64,000 nucleotides of DNA from Acetobacter suratthaniensis (GTDB lineage: Bacteria; Pseudomonadota; Alphaproteobacteria; Acetobacterales; Acetobacteraceae). Below are positions 56,879-64,000 of the stretch, piece after piece. The translations under genes were made by a program, and so were the position numbers. Positions within the stretch are counted from its first letter, which is position 1, and every line of letters begins with the position of its first letter. The notes under the pieces are model-generated. The model was not told the origin of the DNA and did no database searches. It saw nothing but the letters and a program-made list of their open reading frames with translations. The stretch is taken from positions 1-64,000 of the forward strand of contig NZ_JAFVMG010000003.1 of the NCBI RefSeq assembly GCF_017377745.1, read 5' to 3'.

Positions 56879-56927
56879 AAAAAAAAACCGTCAGCTCCGA
56901 ACGGGATCGCCTGTCCGGGGCTGACGG
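56879..56927 (-). terminator. Terminator/attenuator between pqqA and pqqB
   Basis: On the minus strand CCGTCAGC and GCTGACGG (56920-56927 and 56888-56895) pair perfectly, with a 24-base loop that can partly pair itself, followed by nine U (56879-56887). It starts about 30 bases after pqqA and ends 18 bases before pqqB. It should lower pqqBCDE expression relative to pqqA, as is known in principle for other pqq operons. Confidence 0.85.
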
Positions 56928-56956
56928 CTGAAATACAGAAGGAACTGTGTTCCGTC

Positions 56957-57037
56957 TTATTTCTTCTGACCGCAGACGTAGCTGTTGATTTCTGCGCCCA
57001 GCGGAATTTCCGTAACTTTCGGTGCGTTCCAGGCCAT
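56957..57037 (-). CDS. pqqA: PQQ precursor peptide PqqA
   Basis: The 26-residue peptide is MAWNAPKVTEIPLGAEINSY followed by VCGQKK. It is the ribosomal precursor of PQQ: Glu16 and Tyr20, spaced E-x-x-x-Y, provide the whole cofactor skeleton. It is too short for most gene finders. AGGGAG lies about 9 bases before the ATG. It is the first gene of pqqABCDE and is separated from pqqB by a strong attenuator. The Cys after Tyr is unusual in position but not in the cross-linked core. Confidence 0.96.
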   Translation of the reverse strand: MAWNAPKVTEIPLGAEINSYVCGQKK

Positions 57038-57082
57038 GGGTCTTCTCCCTGTCTCGATTTGGCATCAACGGCGGCGCCGTAG

Positions 57083-57110
57083 CCGGACGGCTGTCCGGTG
57101 TCTGGCACCG
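57083..57110 (-). promoter_or_regulatory. Overlapping hairpins in the pqqA leader
   Basis: Two perfect stems share bases: CCGGAC/GTCCGG (57083-57098) and CGGTG/CACCG (57096-57110). They cannot both form fully. They lie 46-73 bases before pqqA on its strand. TTGCAA with ACACTA 17 bases on (about 57124-57152) is a candidate promoter just upstream. Function is inferred only from position. Confidence 0.4.
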
Positions 57111-57206
57111 TTGTTGGGGGTTTAGTGTGGCCAAAAAACCGGCCCTTGCAACCCCTGACGGTGCAACGCAGGGAGTCGGAAGGGGTTTATCACGTTAGTG
57201 TGAACG

Positions 57207-57980
57207 TCAGGGCCGCTCTGACAGCGTCACGATCAGCGGCACGTGATCTGACGGGCGTGTCTTGTCGCGTTCATCCCGGTCGGGTGTGGCCGTGTGCAGG
57301 CGTTCGGCCACACGGGGGGAGAGCAGCATGTGGTCGATCCGCAGGCCGCTGTCGCGTTCCCATGCCCGGGCCTGATAGTCCCAGAACGTATAGGCAGCTC
57401 CCTGAGGGTGCAGGGCGCGTAGGGCGTCTGTCAGGCCCAGCCAGCGCAGGCGCCGCCATGCGGCGCGGCTTTGCGGGCGCACCAGCGCATCGTCCGGCCC
57501 CAGTGCGCCGGGGGCGCAGTCTTCGGCTGTTGGGCAGATATTGTAATCTCCGGCCAGCACAAAATCCGTATTCGCCCGCAGTAGGGCTTCGGCACGGTCA
57601 TGCAGGGCCGCGGCAAAGGCCAGCTTGGTGGCGTAGCCTGCCTCTCCGCCTGAGTTGCCGTTAGGCAGGTAGAGGTTGCCCAACACCAGCCCCTGCGTGC
57701 TGATTTCGACATAGCGTGCCGCGGGGTCTGTAAAGCCGGGCAGACTCGCGTTGGTTACTTCAAACGGTGTGCGGGATAGGGTTGCGACCCCGTTATAGGT
57801 TTTCTGCCCCACAACCGCGCAGCCATAGCCTGCGGCTTCAAATGCCTGTGCGGGAAACTGCTCCGTTTCGCATTTGATTTCCTGCAGCATCAGCACATCT
57901 GGCTGTTCGCGCGCCAGCCAGTCCAGCACCAGTTCCAGTCGGGGGCGGACGGAATTAACGTTCCATGTTGCGAGTTTCAT
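57207..57980 (-). CDS. xth: Exodeoxyribonuclease III
   Basis: The 257-residue EEP-superfamily AP endonuclease/3'-5' exonuclease acts in base-excision repair. MKLATWNVNSVRPRL starts the domain. LMLQEIKCE has the metal-binding Glu, VLAGDYNICP the Asp/Asn pair, RIDHMLLSP the next Asp and PSDHVPLIVTL the catalytic Asp-His. All active-site residues are intact. The start at 57980 overlaps the stop of the upstream Fe-S gene (ATGA). Confidence 0.95.
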   Translation of the reverse strand: MKLATWNVNSVRPRLELVLDWLAREQPDVLMLQEIKCETEQFPAQAFEAAGYGCAVVGQKTYNGVATLSRTPFEVTNASLPGFTDPAARYVEISTQGLVLGNLYLPNGNSGGEAGYATKLAFAAALHDRAEALLRANTDFVLAGDYNICPTAEDCAPGALGPDDALVRPQSRAAWRRLRWLGLTDALRALHPQGAAYTFWDYQARAWERDSGLRIDHMLLSPRVAERLHTATPDRDERDKTRPSDHVPLIVTLSERP

Positions 57981-58348
57981 GCGAGTGAAAAGCTCGTGCC
58001 GCACCCGCAGGAAGAGGCCGCATTGGGGTTGATCACCGCAAAATGTGCGCCCATCAGCTTGTCTGCAAAGTCCAGTTCAGCTCCGGTCAGCAGGTCGAGG
58101 CTTGCGGGATCAACGATCACCAGTGCGCCGTTTTTTTCGATCCGCGTATCTTCGGCGTTAATGGCCTGTGGCGGAATAAGCGTGAACAGATACTGGAATC
58201 CGTTGCACCCGCCCGACTCCACGGCAACGCGCAGGGCAGTTGGGGCGGGGCTTTGAGGTGTGGCGCCCGCCTGTTTCTTGGCGATCACGGAACTGATGCG
58301 CGTTGCCGCGGCATCCGATACGGAAAAAGAAGGGGCTGGCTGTGTCAT
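57977..58348 (-). CDS. erpA: Iron-sulfur cluster insertion protein (ErpA/IscA family)
   Basis: The 123-residue A-type carrier delivers Fe-S clusters to apo-proteins. The three conserved cysteines are present: GGCNGFQY, then the pair in SSCGCGTSFSL. FTVSDAA-like start (FSVSDAAATRISSVIAKKQ) is typical. The frame is open to 58402, but MTQPAPSFS at 58348 fits the family. It is coupled to xth and divergent from dgt, a neighbourhood common in alphaproteobacteria. Confidence 0.92.
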   Translation of the reverse strand: MTQPAPSFSVSDAAATRISSVIAKKQAGATPQSPAPTALRVAVESGGCNGFQYLFTLIPPQAINAEDTRIEKNGALVIVDPASLDLLTGAELDFADKLMGAHFAVINPNAASSCGCGTSFSLA

Positions 58349-58485
58349 ACCAGCATAGATAGTCCGCCCGTGTGCCGGTTTGAAGAGGAAACACGCCTGC
58401 AATGGTCAACTTTCCCGCAATGCACTAGACTGAACGCAACCGAAGCCGCCGGGACAGGCGGGTTGAGCAGGGGGGATGAGGCAGG

Positions 58486-59673
58486 ATGCAGGCACATGCA
58501 GGAGCTGGTCTCGCGCCGTATGCCGTGCGTATGGGAGAAGGATGCGCAAGGCGGCTGTATGCCGAGCCGGAATCCAACACGCGCTCCCCCTGGCAGCGTG
58601 ACCGCGACAGGGTGATCCATTCCTCCGCGTTCAGGCGGCTGCAATACAAGACGCAGGTTTTCGTCAACCATGAGGGTGATTTTTTCCGCACCCGGCTCAC
58701 TCACTCTCTGGAGGTGGCGCAGGTTGCACGCTCCATGGCCCGTAATCTGGGGCTGGATGAAGACCTGACAGAAGCCGTCTCTCTCGCGCATGATCTGGGG
58801 CATACCCCCTTTGGCCATGCAGGGGAGGATGCGCTGGCGACACTCATGCAGCCATGGGGCGGGTTTGATCATAACACCCAGGCGCTGCGGCAGGTCATGC
58901 TGCTGGAACGGCGCTATATCGCCTTCGATGGGCTGAACCTGACATGGGAAACGCTCGAAGGTCTGGCCAAACATAACGGCCCGCTGCGCCGTCCCTCCGA
59001 GCGTATGAGTGCGCTGGATGGGCTTTTCCCGCTTGATCTTGCTACCTATGCCTCGGCAGAGGCGCAGGTGGCCGCTCTGGCGGATGACATTGCCTATCAT
59101 GGCCATGACCTTGATGACGGCGTGAAATCCGGCCTGCTTTCGCTGGATGATCTGGTGGACGTACCTTTGGTGGGTGAGGCGCTGGCCACGGCGCGTAAAC
59201 TGGCCGAGGGTCTGCCTGCCTCCGATCCGCGCACGGCGCGCCGTATCCGGCATGAGATGGTGCGCCGCGTCATTCACGGGCTGGTAACAGACGCGCTGTC
59301 CTGCACGCGCGCGCGTCTGGCTGATCTGGCCCCGCGAGATGTGGCGGATATTCGCGCCGCTTCAGGCCCGGTCGTGGCGCTGAGCGAGAGCATGAGTGTG
59401 GCCAACAAGGGCATTCGCAAGTTTCTGTTCGCGCGGCTGTACCGGCACTGGAAGGTCAACCGCATGACCCACAAGGCGCGCCATCTTACACGCGAGCTGT
59501 TCACCATTCTGACAGACTCGCCTACATTGCTGCCAGCCGACCGGCAGCGCGAAATACCCGATGGCGACGTGCAGGCCCTGCGCCGCGTTGTGGCCGACTA
59601 CGTAGCGTCCATGACCGACCGTTATGCCATGCAGGAACATAGGCGGTTGACTGATCTGTCGGTTCCGGGCTGA
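58486..59673 (+). CDS. dgt: Deoxyguanosinetriphosphate triphosphohydrolase-like protein
   Basis: The 395-residue HD-domain dNTPase removes triphosphate from dGTP and related nucleotides. The N-terminus has SPWQRDRDRVIHSSAFRRLQYKTQVF. The metal-binding residues are in RLTHSLEVAQ, AHDLGHTPFGHAGED and LADDIAYHGHDLDDG. The length and the DLGHTPFGH motif match the type 2 dgt subfamily of alphaproteobacteria. It lies upstream of argS, as usual in this cluster. Confidence 0.93.
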   Translation: MQAHAGAGLAPYAVRMGEGCARRLYAEPESNTRSPWQRDRDRVIHSSAFRRLQYKTQVFVNHEGDFFRTRLTHSLEVAQVARSMARNLGLDEDLTEAVSLAHDLGHTPFGHAGEDALATLMQPWGGFDHNTQALRQVMLLERRYIAFDGLNLTWETLEGLAKHNGPLRRPSERMSALDGLFPLDLATYASAEAQVAALADDIAYHGHDLDDGVKSGLLSLDDLVDVPLVGEALATARKLAEGLPASDPRTARRIRHEMVRRVIHGLVTDALSCTRARLADLAPRDVADIRAASGPVVALSESMSVANKGIRKFLFARLYRHWKVNRMTHKARHLTRELFTILTDSPTLLPADRQREIPDGDVQALRRVVADYVASMTDRYAMQEHRRLTDLSVPG

Positions 59674-59751
59674 TAACCCCTTTTTTGGCGTATCGGCTCC
59701 GGGTATTCCCCCGGTTCCGGGCGTTTTATTGAGTGACAGGATTGAGTGTGC

Positions 59752-61551
59752 ATGTCTGACTGTGTGTTCCAGCGTTACCGTCATCATGTTCTGGCTACCG
59801 TGCGGGAACTGCTGCCCGACGTGGCCGAAGACACGCTGGCCCGCGTCGAACTGACCCCCACGCGCGACCCTGCCCACGGTGACATGGCCACCAACGCTGC
59901 CCTGCTGCTGGCGCGTGTGGCAAAACGCAAGCCCGCCGATATCGCGCAGGAACTGGCGCAGGCTCTTGCCGCTGTGCCGGGCGTTGCCGCCGCCGCCGCC
60001 GCCGGGCCGGGTTTTGTCAACATTACCCTTGAGCCTGCCGTGCTGCGTGGCGTGCTGCCCGATGTGCTGCGGGCGGGCGAGGCTTATGGTGCGTCTCGCA
60101 TCGGGGCGGGCGTGCGCGTTAATGTCGAATATGTTTCGGCCAATCCTACCGGGCCGATGCATGTCGGCCATTGCCGAGGGGCTGTGGTGGGCGATGCGCT
60201 GGCTAATCTGCTGGCCAAGGCCGGTTTTGCCGTCACCAAGGAATTTTACATCAACGATGCGGGCACACAGGTGCGCGCACTCGCATGGGCCGCGTACTGG
60301 CGCTACCTACAGGCTCTCGGCACGACGATGGAGCAGGACGCCTTTGCTGAGCTGGCTCCTAACGGCTTGCAGTATCTGGGCGATTATCTGGTGCCCGTAG
60401 GCATGGAACTGGCCGCCGAATACGGTGCAAAGCTGGCCGAAACGGCAGAGGACGGAACAGCCCGCCCCGCGCCGGAAGCCACATGGCTTGAAACCGTGCG
60501 CGGCTTTACCGTGGCGCATATGCTCAAGGCGATCCGCGAGGATCTGGCGGCTCTTGGCGTCAATCAGGAGGTTTTCACCTCCGAGGCCGATGTGCTGGCG
60601 CGTGGCGTGACGGAAACCGCCATCCAGACGCTGGAACAGCAGGGCCTGCTATACGAGGGTATTCTTGAGCCCCCCAAGGGCAAACTGCCGGAGGACTGGG
60701 AGGAGCGCGAGCAGCTCCTGTTCCGCTCTACCGATTTTGGCGATGACGTGGACCGCCCCCTGCGTAAGTCCGATGGCACCAACACCTATTTCGCTAACGA
60801 CATCGGTTGCCATGCCGATAAGGTGGCCCGTGGCGCACAGGTGATGATTGATGTCTGGGGTGCGGATCACGGCGGTTACGTCAAGCGCATGAAGGCTGCC
60901 GTCAAGGCGCTGACACGCGATGCCGTGCCGCTGGAAGTGGTGCTGTGCCAGATTGTGCATATCCTGCGCGATGGCCAGCCCGTGCGTATGTCCAAGCGGG
61001 CTGGCACCTTCGTGACCCTGCGTGACCTGATTGACGAGGTCGGCCGTGATGCGGTGCGCTTTACCATGCTCACCCGCAAAAGCGATGCCCAGATGGAGTT
61101 CGACCTCGATCTGGTTGTAGCGCAAAAGCGCGATAACCCGGTGTTTTACGTGCAGTACGCCCATGCCCGCTGCCGCTCGGTGCTGCGTGCCGCCGCAGAG
61201 GATGGTTCTTACGGCCCGGTCGATGCCGCCACCCTGTCCACCGCCGGGCTTGAAAGCCTGAGCGCAGATGCCGAAATGGCGCTGGTGCGCCGTCTGGCGG
61301 AATGGCCCCGCATGGTGGAAGCGGCTGCTCTTGCGCGTGAGCCGCACCGCATTGCGTTCTATCTGGCCGATGTCGCGGCGGATTTCCATGCGTTGTGGAA
61401 CCGTGGGCGTGATGATGCGGCCCTGCGCTTCTTGCAGGCGGATGCGTTGGATGCCACGCGTGCGCGCCTTGCCCTTGTGGCGTCCACGGCGGCGGTTATC
61501 CGCTCCGGTCTGGCGGTCATGGGCGTGGAGCCTGTTGAGGAAATGCGCTGA
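59752..61551 (+). CDS. argS: Arginyl-tRNA synthetase
   Basis: The 599-residue class I synthetase charges tRNA-Arg. The N-terminal Add-1 domain is followed by YVSANPTGPMHVGHCRGAV, which holds the HVGH form of the HIGH motif. The second signature is VRMSKRAGTFVTL, in which KMSKS is RMSKR, as in many ArgRS. GADHGGYVKRMKAAV and the DALR-type anticodon domain (YVQYAHARCRSVLRAA) are present. ATG 59752 is preferred; GTG 59746 is possible. It overlaps the SPOR gene by one base. Confidence 0.96.
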   Translation: MSDCVFQRYRHHVLATVRELLPDVAEDTLARVELTPTRDPAHGDMATNAALLLARVAKRKPADIAQELAQALAAVPGVAAAAAAGPGFVNITLEPAVLRGVLPDVLRAGEAYGASRIGAGVRVNVEYVSANPTGPMHVGHCRGAVVGDALANLLAKAGFAVTKEFYINDAGTQVRALAWAAYWRYLQALGTTMEQDAFAELAPNGLQYLGDYLVPVGMELAAEYGAKLAETAEDGTARPAPEATWLETVRGFTVAHMLKAIREDLAALGVNQEVFTSEADVLARGVTETAIQTLEQQGLLYEGILEPPKGKLPEDWEEREQLLFRSTDFGDDVDRPLRKSDGTNTYFANDIGCHADKVARGAQVMIDVWGADHGGYVKRMKAAVKALTRDAVPLEVVLCQIVHILRDGQPVRMSKRAGTFVTLRDLIDEVGRDAVRFTMLTRKSDAQMEFDLDLVVAQKRDNPVFYVQYAHARCRSVLRAAAEDGSYGPVDAATLSTAGLESLSADAEMALVRRLAEWPRMVEAAALAREPHRIAFYLADVAADFHALWNRGRDDAALRFLQADALDATRARLALVASTAAVIRSGLAVMGVEPVEEMR

Positions 61552-62627
61552 TGAACGAAAAAGAGCGGGGAACCGCTTCGGCGGATGATCGGATCAGCCG
61601 TGCGCGTGAGCGCATGAGCACGGATTATGACGATACGCCGACCAAGCCCGAAGCTGCCCTGCTGGGCAGCATGCTGGCGCGTGTGACCGGTACCGATTCC
61701 ATTACCCGCTGGCTGGCCTATGGAGCGGCCGGTCTGGGGGGGCTTTTGGTACTGGGCATTGGTGGCTGGGCGCTGGTGCGGCACCATTCGCACGGTATTC
61801 CCGTTCTGGGGCCACCGTCCGTGGCCATGAAAACCCACCCGGTTGATCCGGGTGGCATGCAGCTTGATGCCCTCGGCCCGACCGAGGAGACTGATGACCA
61901 GACGGGTCACCCCGTACCCGCTCCTGAAAAACCCAACCCGGCAGCGCTGGCCGCCCAGTATGGTAGCCCCACGGCGACACCACCAGCCGGAGCAGGTGCT
62001 GGCGCGGGTGAAACATCGCCTGCAGGGGCAGCGCCCGCCGCTACCCAGACAGCCGAGGCGGCCCCCACAGCCCCGGCTGGTGCGGTTTCTGGTGCGGCCT
62101 CCGGCGCGGCAGATGAGGAAGAAACCGACAACACAGCGCCCGGTTCGGTAGAAGAAGGCGATAGCGCCGCCGCCGGGCAGGCCTCCGCCCAGCCCGGTAA
62201 GCCGGATGCGACAGCCCATGCTGCGCCGCCTGCCGCCCAGCCGGTCAAGTCGGCGGAAGAAACGCCTGCCCGTAACACGACGGCCCCAGCTCCCGCAGCC
62301 CCTCCAGCGGTTGCGGCCAAGCCGGCGGAAGCGCCTTTGCCCGCACCCGTGGCCGCAGTTCAAGCCAGCAAGGGCGGCAGTGGTGGCTATCAGGTGCAGC
62401 TTGCGGCTCTGCAGAGCGATGCCGAAGCCCGCAAGGAATGGAGCCGCCTGAAAACCCGCTACCCGACCCTGTTTGGCACGCGCACACCCTCCATCGTGCG
62501 TACGGAGCAGAACAGCGCCGTGTTCTACCGCCTGCGTGTGGCTGGGTTTGAGAGCAGCGCAGACGCCCATACTTTCTGCGCCACGGCGCGGGAGCGCGGG
62601 CTGGCCTGCATGGTAGCCCGGCCCTAG
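61551..62627 (+). CDS. SPOR-domain membrane protein
   Basis: The 358-residue bitopic protein has a cytoplasmic N-terminus, one helix (WLAYGAAGLGGLLVLGIGGWALV, residues ~44-66), a long Ala/Pro/Glu-rich periplasmic linker and a C-terminal SPOR domain (GGYQVQLAALQSDAEARKEW, then FYRLRVAGFESSADAHTFC). SPOR domains bind denuded glycan strands at the division septum. ATG 61551 overlaps the argS stop. The linker is low complexity. It is followed by scpA after 10 bases. Confidence 0.88.
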   Translation: MNEKERGTASADDRISRARERMSTDYDDTPTKPEAALLGSMLARVTGTDSITRWLAYGAAGLGGLLVLGIGGWALVRHHSHGIPVLGPPSVAMKTHPVDPGGMQLDALGPTEETDDQTGHPVPAPEKPNPAALAAQYGSPTATPPAGAGAGAGETSPAGAAPAATQTAEAAPTAPAGAVSGAASGAADEEETDNTAPGSVEEGDSAAAGQASAQPGKPDATAHAAPPAAQPVKSAEETPARNTTAPAPAAPPAVAAKPAEAPLPAPVAAVQASKGGSGGYQVQLAALQSDAEARKEWSRLKTRYPTLFGTRTPSIVRTEQNSAVFYRLRVAGFESSADAHTFCATARERGLACMVARP

Positions 62628-62637
62628 GCGTCAGGCA

Positions 62638-63516
62638 TTGAGCATACAGGCTGACCCACCCACGGCGGCTGCCGCCGTGGCCGCGCCCACCGGCGCACCC
62701 GAAGCAGCGGCTCTTGAGGCCGATACCCTGCCGCGTTCACCCCTGCTGAGACTGGAAGGGTTTGAAGGCCCGCTCGATCTGCTGCTGGATCTGGCGCGGG
62801 CGCAAAAGGTGGATCTGGCGCGTATTTCCATTCTGCAACTGGTTGAGCAGTATCTTGCGGTTGTGGAAAGCGCGCGCCGCGTGCGGCTGGAACTGGCGGC
62901 GGACTGGCTGGTGATGGCCGCATGGCTCGCCTGGCTGAAATCGCGCCTGTTGCTGCCTCCGGATGATGAACTGGCCGTTGAGGGTGAGGAAGCCGCCGAG
63001 CTTTTACATGAACGCCTGCTTGAACTGGCCTGCATGGGCCAGCTTGCCCGCTGGCTTGATGCGCGGCCTCAGCTCGGGCGCGACGTTTTTGCCCGTGGCG
63101 AGCCGGAAGATCTGACCGAAATCGACCGCTCCGGTCTGGTGCTGGATGTGCCGCAGTTAATGCGCGCCTATCTGGCGGCCATGCGGCGCACGGCTTCGCG
63201 CAAGGTGTATATGCCACGCACGCTGCGTTTCTGGACGGTGCAGGATGCGCTCAGCCGCTTAACGCGCCTTCTGGGCGAAACGCCGCCGGGCTGGAATGCG
63301 CTTGATGCCTTTCTGCCCGATGTGCTGCCCGAGCAGGAAGGGGGCGATGCCGCTATCAGGCAGCGGCGCGCAGCTCTTGCAGGCACATTGATTGCCGGTC
63401 TGGAACTGGCCAAGACCGGGCGGCTGGAATTGCGGCAGGATGAGACCTTCGGACAAATTCTGCTGCGCTCGCACACAGCCCCGCAGGCCGAAGATCAGGA
63501 CGGAGAAAACTCATGA
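62638..63516 (+). CDS. scpA: Segregation and condensation protein A (ScpA)
   Basis: The 292-residue kleisin bridges SMC heads in the SMC-ScpAB condensin. LRLEGFEGPLDLLLDLARAQKVDLARISILQLVEQYL is the conserved N-terminal SMC-neck-binding part; WLVMAAWLAWLKSRLLLPP follows, and the C-terminus binds the SMC head. The start appears to be TTG at 62638, 10 bases after the SPOR stop; GTG at 62677 is an alternative. It overlaps scpB (ATGA). Confidence 0.93.
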   Translation: MSIQADPPTAAAAVAAPTGAPEAAALEADTLPRSPLLRLEGFEGPLDLLLDLARAQKVDLARISILQLVEQYLAVVESARRVRLELAADWLVMAAWLAWLKSRLLLPPDDELAVEGEEAAELLHERLLELACMGQLARWLDARPQLGRDVFARGEPEDLTEIDRSGLVLDVPQLMRAYLAAMRRTASRKVYMPRTLRFWTVQDALSRLTRLLGETPPGWNALDAFLPDVLPEQEGGDAAIRQRRAALAGTLIAGLELAKTGRLELRQDETFGQILLRSHTAPQAEDQDGENS

Positions 63517-64000
63517 CACAGCCAGATCTCCCGCGTAAGGCGGAAGAAGATGCCCCGTCCGGTTCTGTTGATGGGGTGCAGGGTGATGAGAGGCAGGCAG
63601 CCCCTGTTGTGCCTGATGATGCCGTGCGTCTGGCCGAAGCCCTGATTTTTGCGGCGTCCGAGCCGGTGAGTGCGCGCAGGCTGGCTGACCTGCTGGAAAG
63701 CCGCCGCCTTATGCCGGATGGGCAGGAGGATCTGGGCGCGTTTGTTGATGCGGTGCTGGCCACCCTTGTCAGGCGCTATGAAGGGCGCGGGGTCAATCCG
63801 GTTGAGGTGGCGGGGGGCTGGCAGTTCCGCACGGCACCAGATCTGGCCGCACAGCTTACGCGCGTGCTCGAACGCCCCCGGCGCCTGCCCCGCGCGGTGA
63901 TGGAAACACTGGCCATTATTGCCTATCACCAGCCCTGCACCCGCACGGATATTGAAGATATTCGCGGTGTCAGTCTGGGCCAGACCGTGCTTGATACGTT
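63513..64000 (+). CDS. scpB: Segregation and condensation protein B (ScpB), 3' end outside window
   Basis: ATG at 63513 overlaps the scpA stop. The 162 residues visible include a polar N-terminal tail, then RLAEALIFAASEPVSARRLADLL (first winged helix) and VAGGWQFRTAPDLAAQL with RLPRAVMETLAIIAYHQPCTRTDIEDIRGV (second winged helix), the most conserved ScpB stretch. The protein continues past the right edge. It dimerises and binds ScpA in the condensin complex. Confidence 0.93.
   Translation, partial: MTQPDLPRKAEEDAPSGSVDGVQGDERQAAPVVPDDAVRLAEALIFAASEPVSARRLADLLESRRLMPDGQEDLGAFVDAVLATLVRRYEGRGVNPVEVAGGWQFRTAPDLAAQLTRVLERPRRLPRAVMETLAIIAYHQPCTRTDIEDIRGVSLGQTVLDT

Noticed and set aside
61359-62570. 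403-codon minus-strand frame opposite argS/SPOR
   Set aside because: Gly/Arg-rich antisense product typical of GC-rich DNA; the plus-strand genes are certain.

Overview
The window reads as chromosome of an acetic acid bacterium (Alphaproteobacteria, Acetobacteraceae). It has a membrane PQQ glucose dehydrogenase, a complete pqqABCDE operon, and several gene orders typical of alphaproteobacteria: rluD-rpoH, aminotransferase-hom-glpX-recJ, and dgt-argS-SPOR-scpA-scpB. Most of the DNA is GC-rich and densely coding, with many ATGA/GTGA stop-start overlaps. I found no rRNA, tRNA, CRISPR array or intact insertion sequence. Genus and species cannot be settled from this window alone.

Layout. 1-5.0 kb: a visibly AT-richer, accessory-looking stretch with a remnant resembling a serine recombinase, a LysR regulator, an arginase-family protein, an MFS exporter with an abnormal C-terminus, and a quinone-oxidoreductase-like gene broken by an in-frame TAA. 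5.1-13.2 kb: cell-envelope block with a polytopic membrane protein, three GT4-type glycosyltransferases and lptB-lptF-lptG. 13.2-18.4 kb: glucose-oxidation module with a perfect 8+4+8 palindrome, PQQ glucose dehydrogenase, a predicted outer-membrane protein and a GAF/Fis regulator without an AAA+ domain. 18.4-24.2 kb: a glutamine amidotransferase, then a partial tad pilus locus (flp, cpaE, cpaF, tadB, tadC). 24.2-31.1 kb: PlsC-like acyltransferase, degenerate Sco protein, DNA polymerase I and a TonB siderophore receptor. 31.2-38.4 kb: ilvE, selO, an iron-type ABC permease/ATPase pair, rluD and rpoH. 38.4-43.9 kb: recJ, glpX, hom and a class I aminotransferase. 44.1-47.2 kb: Pro/Ala-rich OmpA-like lipoprotein, a ClpP-family protease and a ferritin-like di-iron protein. 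47.5-53.8 kb: a small secreted protein divergent from a CzcCBA-type metal efflux operon. 53.8-57.0 kb: pqqABCDE. 57.2-64.0 kb: xth and erpA, divergent from dgt-argS-SPOR-scpA-scpB (scpB is cut by the window end).

How the genes work together. The pqq operon makes the cofactor used by the glucose dehydrogenase about 40 kb away. A strong hairpin with a U-run between pqqA and pqqB probably makes the PqqA precursor peptide in excess over the enzymes. The dehydrogenase, the outer-membrane protein and the GAF/Fis regulator look like one oxidation and uptake module, with the palindrome as a candidate operator. The observations I rate highest are the ClpP-like protein whose catalytic Asp is Asn, the palindrome/GAF-Fis arrangement, the Sco-like protein lacking canonical copper ligands, and the di-iron protein of unknown role beside the ClpP gene.
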